64,000 bases of DNA from CAWAYR01 sp050250955 (GTDB lineage Bacteria; Acidobacteriota; Vicinamibacteria; Vicinamibacterales; UBA2999). Positions 27,908 through 36,917 of this stretch are shown here, in pieces. The position numbers and the translations under genes were made by a program. The notes under the pieces are model-generated. The model was not told where the DNA came from. It did not search any database and saw only the letters and a program-made list of their open reading frames with translations. Location of the stretch: assembly GCA_050250955.1 (NCBI GenBank), contig JBFWNR010000007.1:62001-126000 (forward strand), given 5' to 3'. Position 1 is the stretch's first letter; every line of letters starts with the position of its first letter.

Positions 27908-30382
27908 GTGCACCACGCGGGACGACGCGGCGAGCGGCGGCGGTGGCTCGCCGTCTCGATTGCCGCCGCGGTCTGGGGCGGCGCCGACGCGGGCACGGCC
28001 CAGATGGCGCCGCCGGCGGCCGAGGTACCGGCAATCGCGGCGCAGTTCCCCGATCCAGGGCTCGGCTACCAGACCCCGGCGTTCTACCCCGGAGAGACCG
28101 CGTTTCCCGGCCACGCCGAGGTGCTCGCCTTCCTCGACCGGGTCGCCTCACGCGCGCCAGGCACGGTCAGCGTCGACACGGCGGGAACCTCGCAGGAGGG
28201 ACGGCCGCTGCCGGTCGTACGCCTGGCCGGCCGTGACGGCCCGTCCCCGTATCGTCCGACCGTGCTGATTCTGGCGCAACAGCACGGCAACGAGCCGGCC
28301 GGCGGCGAAGCGGCGCTGGCCCTCGTCGACGCGCTCGCCGGCCCGCATCGCGCCCTGCTCGACCAGGTCAACGTGCTCGTCGTGCCGCGCGCCAACCCCG
28401 ACGGGGCCGAGCGTTTCGTCCGCGCCACGGCCAGCGGCGTCGACGTCAACCGCGATCACCTCCTGCTGCAGACCCCCGAGGCGCGGGCCCTGGCCGGCCT
28501 CGCCGTCCGCCACCGTCCGGACGTCGTGCTCGACCTGCACGAGTTCACCGTGGCCGGACGCTGGGTGGCGAAGTACGGCGTCGTGCAACGCTATGACGCC
28601 CTCCTGCAGGCGGCCGGCGTCGGCAACCTGGCCCCCGAGGTCGCCCGTGAAGCCGAGGCGCACTTCCTGGCCCCGGTGCGGACGACGCTGGCCGCGGCCG
28701 GACTGGCGCACTTCGACTACCACACGACGTCGCAGGACCCCGCCGACAAGGTGGTGTCGATGGGCGGCGTCCAGCCCGACACCGGCCGCAACGTGAACGG
28801 CCTGCGGCAGGCGGTGTCGCTGCTCATCGAGACGCGGGGCGTCGGCCTCGACCGCCAGCACCTCGCCCGCCGCGTCCACACGCACGTCGTCGCCGCGCTC
28901 GAAGTCATCCGCCAGGCGGCCCGCCGCGGTCCGCAGCTGCTGGCGGTCACCCGCGGCGCCGATGCCGCAGTCACCGCCACGGCATGCCGCGGGCCGCTCG
29001 TCGTTGCCGCCAGCCACACCCCGACCCGGCGGCGGATGTCGTTTCTCGACGCGACCAACGGGCAGGCGCGGCCGCTGGTGGTGCCGTGGCGCGCCGCCGC
29101 GCCGTTGCGGGTGGACCGCTGGCGGCGGCGGCCGTGCGGCTACCTCCTCGGCGACGCCGCCAGGCCGGTCGTCGACCGGCTGATCATGCTCGGGGTGCGC
29201 GTCCAGCCCGTCGAGATCGACGGGGTGTGGGATGTCGAGCGCTACGTCGTCACCGGTGACACCGCCGGCACACGGCAGGACGCGCGCGGCGCCATCGACG
29301 ATGGCGCGCCGATCCGCCGCGTGTCGGTGCGACGGGCCCGAGGCCGTGAGCCGGTCACGCGCGGCACGTGGCACGTCGATCTCGCCCAGCCGCTGGCGTC
29401 GCTGGCCGCGGCCGCGCTCGAACCCGACTCGCAGAACGGCTTCGTCGCCGCGGGGATGCTCGAGGTCGGCGACCTGCGCCGGGTGCTGGCGGCGCCGCCG
29501 CCGACCCGCACCATGGCGCTGACGGTCGACGACCTGCCCTTCGTCGCTCCCGAAGGCGGCCTCGGCACGGCAGCGGTGGAGCGCGCCACCGCCGCCATCC
29601 TCGGCGCGCTTCGCGCCCGCGGGGCCCCTGTCGTCGGCTTCGTCAGCCGCGACCACCCCCACGCGGCCCCGGCGCCGGCCGATCGCGATCGCGTCGTCGA
29701 CGCCTGGCGCGACGCCGGCCACCTGATCGGCAATCACACCGCGACGCACAGCGATCTGAACGAGCTGAGCGCCGCCGCGTTCCTCGACGACGTGACCCGT
29801 GGCCATCCCGTCGTGCCGCCGGACGAGCCCTTCTTCCGTCACCCCTTCACCCACACCGGCGATACCGCCGAGAAGAAGGCGGCGGTGGCGCGGGCGCTGG
29901 CCGATCGAGGGCTGGTCGTCGCGCCCTACACGATCGCGCCAGCCGACGACGTGTTCAACGCGGCGCTGGTTGGTGCCGAACGCCGCGGCGACACCGCCCT
30001 GGCGGCGCGGGTCGGCGAGGCCTACCTCGATCACGCCGAGGCCGTCACGGCGTTCGCCGAGGCGAAAGCCGTCGAGATTTTCGCCCGGGACGACGTGCCG
30101 CAGACGCTGCTCATCCACGCCAATCGCCTGCACGCCCGGTTCATGGACCAGCTGCTGGCGCGGCTGGCCGCACGCGGCTACCGGTTCGTGCCGTTGCGCG
30201 AGGCGCTGGCCGATCCCGCCTATCGCTCACCGGACACCCTGGTGACCCGCCATGGTCCGTCGTGGCTGTTTCGCTGGGCGCGCAGCCTGGGTCGCCCGGT
30301 GAGTTTTGCCGGCGACCCCGAACCGCCGACGTGGATTCGCGATCTCGCCGCCCCGGCGCGGCGTGGAGGACCACCGCAATGA
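27908..30382 (+). CDS. Exported fusion: M14 zinc carboxypeptidase + NodB-like polysaccharide deacetylase
   Basis: The 824-residue protein starts at GTG 27908, which gives a signal peptide (RRRWLAVSIAAAVWGG). Residues about 45-400 are an M14 peptidase: zinc motif H126-G-N-E129, a third-ligand candidate in LDLHEF, and catalytic Glu308 in LLIETRG. A beta-rich linker follows. Residues about 535-800 match a NodB-type deacetylase: TVDDLP (Asp541/542), HTATH (His610, His614) and a RHPFTH segment. One chain can therefore cut a peptide or isopeptide and deacetylate a sugar, which would suit peptidoglycan or its fragments (inference). It overlaps the acetyltransferase gene by ATGA. Confidence 0.82.
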   Translation: MHHAGRRGERRRWLAVSIAAAVWGGADAGTAQMAPPAAEVPAIAAQFPDPGLGYQTPAFYPGETAFPGHAEVLAFLDRVASRAPGTVSVDTAGTSQEGRPLPVVRLAGRDGPSPYRPTVLILAQQHGNEPAGGEAALALVDALAGPHRALLDQVNVLVVPRANPDGAERFVRATASGVDVNRDHLLLQTPEARALAGLAVRHRPDVVLDLHEFTVAGRWVAKYGVVQRYDALLQAAGVGNLAPEVAREAEAHFLAPVRTTLAAAGLAHFDYHTTSQDPADKVVSMGGVQPDTGRNVNGLRQAVSLLIETRGVGLDRQHLARRVHTHVVAALEVIRQAARRGPQLLAVTRGADAAVTATACRGPLVVAASHTPTRRRMSFLDATNGQARPLVVPWRAAAPLRVDRWRRRPCGYLLGDAARPVVDRLIMLGVRVQPVEIDGVWDVERYVVTGDTAGTRQDARGAIDDGAPIRRVSVRRARGREPVTRGTWHVDLAQPLASLAAAALEPDSQNGFVAAGMLEVGDLRRVLAAPPPTRTMALTVDDLPFVAPEGGLGTAAVERATAAILGALRARGAPVVGFVSRDHPHAAPAPADRDRVVDAWRDAGHLIGNHTATHSDLNELSAAAFLDDVTRGHPVVPPDEPFFRHPFTHTGDTAEKKAAVARALADRGLVVAPYTIAPADDVFNAALVGAERRGDTALAARVGEAYLDHAEAVTAFAEAKAVEIFARDDVPQTLLIHANRLHARFMDQLLARLAARGYRFVPLREALADPAYRSPDTLVTRHGPSWLFRWARSLGRPVSFAGDPEPPTWIRDLAAPARRGGPPQ

Positions 30383-31095
30383 CCCGTGTGAACGAGCTCG
30401 GCCAGCCCATCGGCCCGGCGCTCGACGGCTGGCAGCCGCCGCCGCGGCCGGCCCGCCGCGTGCACGACGGCCAGTGGACGCGGCTCGAGCCGCTGGACCC
30501 CGATGCCCACGGGCGCGCGCTCTTCGACGCCAATGCCCTGGACACCGACGGCCGCAACTGGACCTATCTGCCGATCGGTCCGTTCGCCGCCTTCGCCGAC
30601 TACGACGCCTGGCTGCGCCGCGTGGCGGCCGCCGACGACCCGCTGTTCTTCACGGTCGTCGATCGCGCCGGCAACCGTCCGATCGGCGTCGCCAGTTACC
30701 TGCGCATCGATCCGCCGGCCGGGTCGATCGAAGTCGGCCACATCAATTTCTCGCCGCTGGCCCAGCGCACGCGCTGTGCGACCGAGGCGATGTACCTGAT
30801 GATGCGCGAGGCGTTCGCCCTCGGCTACCGCCGCTACGAGTGGAAGTGCGATGCGCTGAACGCGCCGTCGCGCGCCGCCGCCGACCGGCTGGGCTTCACC
30901 TACGAGGGTCTCTTCCGTCAGGCGACGATCTACAAGCAGCGCAGCCGTGACACCGCCTGGTACTCGATCATCGACGGCGAGTTCCCGGCCCTCGATCGCG
31001 CGTTCGCCGCCTGGACGGCGCCGGAGAACTTCGACCGGGACGGCCGCCAGCGACGGCGCCTCGCCGACTGCATCACCGACGCGCGAGCCCGCTGA
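30379..31095 (+). CDS. GNAT-family N-acetyltransferase (RimJ/RimL-like)
   Basis: The 238-residue protein is a RimL-type acetyltransferase with RLEPLDPDAH near the start, IGVASYLRIDP and IEVGHINFSP strands, an AlaThrGlu-AMYLMMREAF acetyl-CoA segment and the hallmark YEWKCDALNAPSRAAADRLGF. It probably acetylates an amino group of a small molecule or protein in the cytoplasm. Translation is coupled to the M14-NodB gene through ATGA, and it ends the operon. Confidence 0.88.
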   Translation: MTRVNELGQPIGPALDGWQPPPRPARRVHDGQWTRLEPLDPDAHGRALFDANALDTDGRNWTYLPIGPFAAFADYDAWLRRVAAADDPLFFTVVDRAGNRPIGVASYLRIDPPAGSIEVGHINFSPLAQRTRCATEAMYLMMREAFALGYRRYEWKCDALNAPSRAAADRLGFTYEGLFRQATIYKQRSRDTAWYSIIDGEFPALDRAFAAWTAPENFDRDGRQRRRLADCITDARAR

Positions 31096-31104
31096 TCGCG
31101 GCCG

Positions 31105-31142
31105 CGCTGCCGCTTGTCACCAAGTGTCACGCCGTGGCAGCG
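31105..31142. other. Intergenic inverted repeat with GTGTCAC words
   Basis: CGCTGCC (31105-31111) pairs with GGCAGCG (31136-31142) around a 24-base loop containing two GTCAC words 10 bases apart. It may terminate the preceding operon or serve as an operator; no T-run is seen. Confidence 0.25.
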
Positions 31143-31153
31143 ATCCGGCCCGG

Positions 31154-31159
31154 TATCCT
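31154..31159 (+). promoter_or_regulatory. -10 box, leaderless DUF5916 gene
   Basis: TATCCT ends 8 bases before ATG 31168, with no Shine-Dalgarno. Confidence 0.5.
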
Positions 31160-31167
31160 AATCGGCG

Positions 31168-33390
31168 ATGCTTGGGCAGGCGCGAGTGACATGGGCGGCG
31201 ATCGTGGTCGCGGTGGCGGCCGGCGACGCCGCAGCGCAGACGGCGGCGCAGATGGAGGTGATGAACTCGGGGCGACGGACGATCACCGCCGAGCGGATGC
31301 GCGACGACGAGCGCATCGTCCTCGACGGCGTCCTCGACGAGCCGGTGTGGGGCCGCGCCGAGCACGGCGGCGAGTTCATCATGCAGGATCCGGTACTCGG
31401 CGGCACCCCGACCGAGCGTACCGAGGTGCGCATCGTCTACAACCGCGACCACCTCTACATCGGCGCGACGCTCTACGACTCGGAACCGGACAAGCTCAAG
31501 GGCAATACCAGCAAGCGCGACGAGTTCCTGAGCGCCGACGACCGGTTCATGTGGACGATCGACACGTTCCTGAACCAGCAGACCGGCTACTTCTTCGAGA
31601 TGAACCCGTCGGGGCTGATGGCCGACGCGCTCAAGGGCCCGACCGGCAGCAATGCCCGCGAGTGGGACGGCATCTGGAACGCGCGGGTGCGGCAGAGCGA
31701 GATCGGCTGGGTGCTCGAGATCGATCTGCCGTTCCGCAGCCTCGCCTTCGACCCCAATGCGCCGGCCTGGGGCATCAACTTCCAGCGCACCGTGCGCCGC
31801 AAGCAGGAGGAGCTGCTGTGGACCGGGCACCAGCGCAACCAGGGGCTGCAGCGGATGGCCAACGCCGGCCTGCTGGTCGGACTGAAAGACGTCAGCCCCG
31901 GCCGCGGCTTCGAGCTGCGCCCCTATGCGTCGGGCTACACCTTCAGCGCCCCCGGGCTGCCCGGCGAGACCTCGCGGGAGACCTCCGGCGACGTCGGCAT
32001 CGACATGGCCTACAACCTGACGCCGAGCCTCCGCGGGGTGGCCACCGTCAACACCGACTTCGCCGAGACAGAGGTGGACCAGCGGCTGGTCAACCTGACC
32101 CGCTTCCCGCTGTTCCTGCCCGAGCGGCGCACCTTCTTCCTCGACGGCGCGACCTTCTTCGACCTGCCGTTCAACGCCTTCTTCTCGCGCCGGATCGGCC
32201 TGGTCGCCGGTCTGCCCAAGCCGATCATCGGCGGCGGCAAGCTGAACGGCCAGGCCGGCAAGAACGACGTCGGCGCCCTCTACGTGCGCACCGCCGAGGA
32301 CGAGGGCGCCGCCGGCGAGAGCTTCCTGGTCGGTCGATGGCGCCGTCGGATCCTGCGTCAGTCGTACTTCGGCGGCTTCTACACCGGCCGCACCACCCAC
32401 GAAGCCGGAGCGCCGGGCACCCGGACGACCTTCGGCGCCGACTTCCGTCTCGCCACCGCGACCTTCCTCGGCAACAAGAACCTGTCGGTGTCCGGCTACT
32501 GGGTGGGCATGTCGGCCGATCCCACCGCCACCCGCAGCGGCACGCTCGGCGACCGCGACACGCTCAGCGGCCGGGTCGAGTACCTGAACGACATCTGGGA
32601 AGCGACCGCCGAGTACCAGGACGTCGGCGCGCTGTACAACCCGGCGGTCGGCTTCACGCCACGGCGCGAGTATCGGCTCTACGACCCGGAGTTCATCTGG
32701 AGTCCGCGGCCGAAGACCCGCCACCCCTACATCCGCCGGCTCCGTTTCGGGATCAACCCCACCGTCTACACCGACCTGCAGAACCGCAAGCAGTCGATCG
32801 AGGTCGAGATGCAGCCGTTCCGGATCGAGCTGCACAGCGGCGACAACGCCGAGGTGACGATCTCACCCGCCTACGAGCGGCTCGACCGGCCGTTCGAGAT
32901 CGCCCCCGGCGTCGTGCTGCCGGGCGGCTCGGACTACCGGTTCCGCCGTTACAAGGTCTCCCTCAACACCGCCAACCAGCGGATCGTCGCCCTGCGCCCG
33001 GAGGTCAGATGGGGGACGTTCTTCTCGGGCCGCCGTCAGGAATACCAGCTCGGCCTCGACGTCCGGCCGCGGCCGGGGGTGCGCATCAACACCACCTACG
33101 AGTACAACCGGGTGAACCTGCCCGAAGGGAAGTTCGACACACGGCTCCTCCGCGTCGTCACCGACACCCAGTTCAGCCCGTTCATGTACCTGGTCAACAA
33201 CGTCCAGTACGACTCGGTCAGCCGGGTGCTGGGCTGGCAGGCCCGCTACCGCTGGATCGTCCGGCCCGGCAACGACGTGTTCTTCGTCTACACCCACAAC
33301 TGGATCGAAGACCGCTTCGATCCGAACGCGCAGTTCGCGACCCTTGACCGGCGTGCGGCCGCCAAGGTCGTGTACACGAAGCGATTCTGA
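31168..33390 (+). CDS. CBM9-like/DUF5916 outer-membrane-barrel-like protein
   Basis: The 740-residue exported protein has a signal peptide (cleavage around GDAAAQ). Residues about 45-230 are a family-9 carbohydrate-binding-like domain (VLDGVLDEPVWGRAE, YIGATLYDSEPDK). The remainder is DUF5916, rich in amphipathic beta strands and ending with an aromatic C-terminus as in outer membrane barrels. These proteins are abundant in Acidobacteria and Bacteroidetes, with no settled function. A second, divergent copy lies at 49350. Its stop codon directly abuts the stop of the convergent TPR gene. Confidence 0.88.
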   Translation: MLGQARVTWAAIVVAVAAGDAAAQTAAQMEVMNSGRRTITAERMRDDERIVLDGVLDEPVWGRAEHGGEFIMQDPVLGGTPTERTEVRIVYNRDHLYIGATLYDSEPDKLKGNTSKRDEFLSADDRFMWTIDTFLNQQTGYFFEMNPSGLMADALKGPTGSNAREWDGIWNARVRQSEIGWVLEIDLPFRSLAFDPNAPAWGINFQRTVRRKQEELLWTGHQRNQGLQRMANAGLLVGLKDVSPGRGFELRPYASGYTFSAPGLPGETSRETSGDVGIDMAYNLTPSLRGVATVNTDFAETEVDQRLVNLTRFPLFLPERRTFFLDGATFFDLPFNAFFSRRIGLVAGLPKPIIGGGKLNGQAGKNDVGALYVRTAEDEGAAGESFLVGRWRRRILRQSYFGGFYTGRTTHEAGAPGTRTTFGADFRLATATFLGNKNLSVSGYWVGMSADPTATRSGTLGDRDTLSGRVEYLNDIWEATAEYQDVGALYNPAVGFTPRREYRLYDPEFIWSPRPKTRHPYIRRLRFGINPTVYTDLQNRKQSIEVEMQPFRIELHSGDNAEVTISPAYERLDRPFEIAPGVVLPGGSDYRFRRYKVSLNTANQRIVALRPEVRWGTFFSGRRQEYQLGLDVRPRPGVRINTTYEYNRVNLPEGKFDTRLLRVVTDTQFSPFMYLVNNVQYDSVSRVLGWQARYRWIVRPGNDVFFVYTHNWIEDRFDPNAQFATLDRRAAAKVVYTKRF

Positions 33391-34941
33391 CTATCGGCCT
33401 GCGGACGACGACTGCCGCGCCCGGGCCGTCACTGCCGCCAGGCCCTTCACCGACGGCGTGCGATTGGGCGTCCGCAGCAGCGACTGCTCGAAGGCGGCGG
33501 CCGCTTCCTTGTCGCGGCCGGCCTCGGCGAGCAGCTCGCCATAGAGCTCGAGCGCCGGCTTGATCGGATCCGGCGGCCCCGACGGCGCTTCGGTCGTCAG
33601 CTCGACGTCGGCGGCCTCCTTGGCCAGGGCGATCGCCTGGTCCTTCTGCCCCCGCGCGGCGCTGATGATCGCCGCCAGCTCCTTCTCGCGGATGGTGTGG
33701 GCCTTGACGGCGTACGCGTTGGGACCGGCCGCCGCCCGTTCGCGCAGGCCGCGCAGCTGGGCCAGGGCCGCGTCGGCGGTGGCCAGGTCGCCCAGCTTGG
33801 CGGCGCTGACGCCGACGATGTAGATCCAGGTCGCCGACCCCTGCGACGGGCCCATGTTCATGCCGGGCATGTTGGCGTGCTCGCCGCCCCCGGCCGCCGG
33901 TGCCGGCAGTTCCAGCTTCTCCCACTGCCCCGACTCCTGGATGTGCCGGGCGCGCATACCCAGATAGCCATCGCGGATCCCGGCGCTGGCCGGATTGCGA
34001 TCGGCGGCCGCCCTGGCGAGCTCGACGTTCTTCGCCGACTCGGCGAAGTCGCCGAGCATCTGGTTGGCGTAGGCGAGCCAGCCGAGGGTGTGGAAGTCCT
34101 CGCGGCCCTCGGCGAGCTTCAGCTTGGCGTTGGTCTCCACCGCCGCCTTGTAGGCGACGATGTTCGACTGCTTGACGCGCTCCCACATCCCGCGCTGCAC
34201 GTAGATGTGCGACGGCATGTGGAGGGCGTGGGCGGCCGACGGCGCAATCTGCGCATAGGCGTTGGCGGCATCCAGGGCCAGCGGGGCGTGGTCGGGATCG
34301 TCGAAGGCGTGGATGATGAAGTGCGCCGCGCCGGGATGCTTGGGGTTGGCGGCGAAGATCTTCTGGCCGATCGAGGCGGCCAGGGCCTGGCGCCGGTAGC
34401 CGGTGTCGCCGGGGCGCACCGTGCCGAGCAGCGACAGCGCGTAGAAGGTGCCGATCTCGTGGTCGTCGGGATACTGCGCGTAGAGCGCCGCCATGGCGTT
34501 CGAGTAGGCGATGTCGCGGGCCAGCTTGTCGCCCGGCCCGAAGTAGAGCACCTGCTGCGCCTCGAGGAGCGCCTTCTCCTTGGGCAGCTTCGCCTTGGCC
34601 AGGCGCGCCTCGTGGGTCGGCGCCAGCTTCTCGAGCGCGGCCTTGGCCTTGGCGACGTCCTGCTGCGCCCACAAGGGGTGGTTGTGGCTCATCGCCTCGC
34701 CCCAGTAGGCCATGGCGAAGGCCGGGTCGGCCTTCTGCGCCTGCTGGAAGGCGACGGCCGCCTCGTCGAACTCGAAGTTGTGCAGGGCCATGACGCCGGT
34801 CAGGAAGGCCTCCTGCGCGGCCGGGGCCCCCGAGGTCGGGAAGGTGATCGAGCCGAACTGCTGCCCGGCCGACGCCGCCGGCAGCGCCAGCGCGACCGCC
34901 GTCGTGAGAAGCACCGCCGACACCGTGCGCACGCGAACCAT
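33391..34941 (-). CDS. Exported TPR-repeat protein
   Basis: The 516-residue protein has a signal peptide ending near residue 27. The body is helical tetratricopeptide-like repeats (for example FDEAAVAFQQAQKADPAFAMAYWGEA near residue 60 and GRDKEAAAAFEQSL near the end), broken by a His/Met-rich segment HANMPGMNMG around residue 360 that could bind copper or other metal. GGAGG upstream of ATG 34941 supports the start. It lies tail to tail with DUF5916 with no intervening bases, and is divergent from gamma-glutamyltransferase. Function unknown. Confidence 0.85.
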   Translation of the reverse strand: MVRVRTVSAVLLTTAVALALPAASAGQQFGSITFPTSGAPAAQEAFLTGVMALHNFEFDEAAVAFQQAQKADPAFAMAYWGEAMSHNHPLWAQQDVAKAKAALEKLAPTHEARLAKAKLPKEKALLEAQQVLYFGPGDKLARDIAYSNAMAALYAQYPDDHEIGTFYALSLLGTVRPGDTGYRRQALAASIGQKIFAANPKHPGAAHFIIHAFDDPDHAPLALDAANAYAQIAPSAAHALHMPSHIYVQRGMWERVKQSNIVAYKAAVETNAKLKLAEGREDFHTLGWLAYANQMLGDFAESAKNVELARAAADRNPASAGIRDGYLGMRARHIQESGQWEKLELPAPAAGGGEHANMPGMNMGPSQGSATWIYIVGVSAAKLGDLATADAALAQLRGLRERAAAGPNAYAVKAHTIREKELAAIISAARGQKDQAIALAKEAADVELTTEAPSGPPDPIKPALELYGELLAEAGRDKEAAAAFEQSLLRTPNRTPSVKGLAAVTARARQSSSAGR

Positions 34942-35036
34942 GGCAATTCCTCCGCGGATACGGCCGGGCCGGGCGAGGCCACCGCCGCCGACCAGACAGC
35001 TTACACCCGACCGCCGGGCGGTGACGGGCGCCGGTT

Positions 35037-35042
35037 TACACT
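35037..35042 (+). promoter_or_regulatory. -10 box of the gamma-glutamyltransferase gene
   Basis: TACACT 26 bases before ATG 35069; a GGAGG ribosome-binding site at 35058-35062 follows. Confidence 0.4.
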
Positions 35043-35068
35043 AGCTCGTCCCATCCCGGAGGTCTCCG

Positions 35069-36892
35069 ATGCAGCAGCGCATTCCATTCCTGGCGTCGGC
35101 GCTCGCCGTCGCGCTCGGCGGCACGTTCCTCCTCGGCCAGCAACAGGCCGCCGAGGCCCCGGCCTCGACGCGGCCCGGCCTGACCCGCCCGGCCGTCGCC
35201 GGACAGAACGGCCTGGTGACCAGCGGCCACCCGATCGCCTCCTCGGCCGGGCTGCAGATGCTCATCAAGGGCGGCAACGCCTTCGACGCCGTCGCCGCCG
35301 TCGGCGCCATGGCCGGCCTCGGCGAGCCCGAGATGAACGGCATCGGCGGCAACGGCTTCATGACCGTCTTCCACAAGGCCAGCAACACCGTCTGGTCGGT
35401 GTCGATGGCCGGGGCCGCGCCGAAGGCCCTGGTGCCGGCCGAGATGACCCCGGAGACGCTCAACGCCGGCATCAAGGCGGGCATCGTGCCGGGCAATCTC
35501 GGCGGGTATCTCTCGGCGCTGGAACGCTACGGCACGATGTCGGTGGCCGAGGTGTTCGCGCCGGCCATCGAGACCGCCGAGCGCGGCTATCCGATCGATC
35601 CGATGCTGGCCGCCTCGATCGGCCGCGGCCAGAAGAACCTGGCGCGCTTCCCCACCACCGCGGCGATCTTCCTCCCCGGCGGCAGGCCGCTCGCCGCCGG
35701 CGACCTGCTGAAGAATCCCGACTACGCCGCCACCCTGCGCAAGATGGTGGAGGCTGAGACGCAGGCGCTCGGCCGCGGCGCCTCACGCGCCGAGGCGATC
35801 CGCGCCGCCGCCGACCGCTTCTACAAGGGCGACATCGCCCAGGAGTTCGACCGCTTCTTCCGCGAGCACGGCGGCGTGCTGCGCGCCGCCGACCTGGCCG
35901 CCTACCAGCCCGAGTGGACCCGGCCGCTGCACACGACCTATCGCGGGTACGACCTCTACAGCAATCCGGCGACGTCGCGCGGCGGCTTCGAAGTGCTGAT
36001 GGGCGCCAACCTCATCGAGGCGGTGGACATGAAGGCGGCCGGTCCGGGGTCGCCGGCGGCGCTCCACGCCGTCATCGAGGCCATCAAGATCTCCAAGGCG
36101 GACATCTACCGCTACGTCGCCGATCCGGCGTTCGTCACGGTGCCGACGGCCGGCCTGCTCTCCAAGGCGTTCGCCACCACGCGCCGCGCGCTCTTCGACC
36201 CGACGCGGGCCATCGCCTATCCGTCGGCCGGCACGCCCGAGGGCAGCCCGTCGTCGTCGCCGCGCGCCCAGGGCCCGGCGTTCGCCGACCACTACGACGC
36301 CGAGCAGCACACGACGTCGTTCTCGATCCTCGACCGCTTCGGCAACGCCGTCGGCGTCACCCCGACGCTCGGCGGCCTGTTCGGCAACAACGTCGTGGTC
36401 GGCTCCACCGGCCTGCTGCTGAACAACGGCATGCGCCTCGGCTCGACCTCGCCGTATCCCACCGACGTGAACTACGTCGGCGCCGGCAAGATCCCGATTC
36501 TCAACAACTCGCCGGTGGTCGTGCTCAAGGACGGCCGGCTGGCCTACGTCTTCGGCACGCCCGGCGGCGAGACGATCGGGCAGACCGAGTTCCAGGTGCT
36601 GGTCAACCTGCTCGACTTCGGCATGCCGGTGCAGCAGGCCATCGAGGCGCCGCGGCTGGCGCTGAACGCCGAGCCGAACTTCTACAAGCCCGGGGCCGCC
36701 ATCACCGTGCAGATCGAAGGGCGGGTGCCGGCGGCGACCATCGAGGCCCTGAAGGCGATGGGGCACACGGTCCGGGTCCTGCCCGGCTGGGGCAGTCTCG
36801 GCCACATGCAGGTCATCGGCGTGGACCCGCGCACCGGGGCGATGACGGCCGGCGCCGATCCGCGGCGCACCGGCTACGCGATGGGCTACTGA
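35069..36892 (+). CDS. ggt: Gamma-glutamyltransferase, exported
   Basis: The 607-residue Ntn-hydrolase precursor transfers or hydrolyses the gamma-glutamyl group of glutathione and similar compounds in the periplasm. It has a signal peptide, the large-subunit GGNAFDAVAAVGA and GGNGFM motifs, and the autoprocessing site with catalytic Thr415 in HTTSFSILD. The small subunit has the Gly-rich STGLLLNNGM and GTPGGETIGQ oxyanion segments. Length and layout are normal for the family. A GGAGG site precedes ATG. It is 25 bp from the diguanylate cyclase and may be co-transcribed with it. Confidence 0.93.
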   Translation: MQQRIPFLASALAVALGGTFLLGQQQAAEAPASTRPGLTRPAVAGQNGLVTSGHPIASSAGLQMLIKGGNAFDAVAAVGAMAGLGEPEMNGIGGNGFMTVFHKASNTVWSVSMAGAAPKALVPAEMTPETLNAGIKAGIVPGNLGGYLSALERYGTMSVAEVFAPAIETAERGYPIDPMLAASIGRGQKNLARFPTTAAIFLPGGRPLAAGDLLKNPDYAATLRKMVEAETQALGRGASRAEAIRAAADRFYKGDIAQEFDRFFREHGGVLRAADLAAYQPEWTRPLHTTYRGYDLYSNPATSRGGFEVLMGANLIEAVDMKAAGPGSPAALHAVIEAIKISKADIYRYVADPAFVTVPTAGLLSKAFATTRRALFDPTRAIAYPSAGTPEGSPSSSPRAQGPAFADHYDAEQHTTSFSILDRFGNAVGVTPTLGGLFGNNVVVGSTGLLLNNGMRLGSTSPYPTDVNYVGAGKIPILNNSPVVVLKDGRLAYVFGTPGGETIGQTEFQVLVNLLDFGMPVQQAIEAPRLALNAEPNFYKPGAAITVQIEGRVPAATIEALKAMGHTVRVLPGWGSLGHMQVIGVDPRTGAMTAGADPRRTGYAMGY

Positions 36893-36917
36893 CGGGAACG
36901 TCGCTGTCCGAGAGGAG

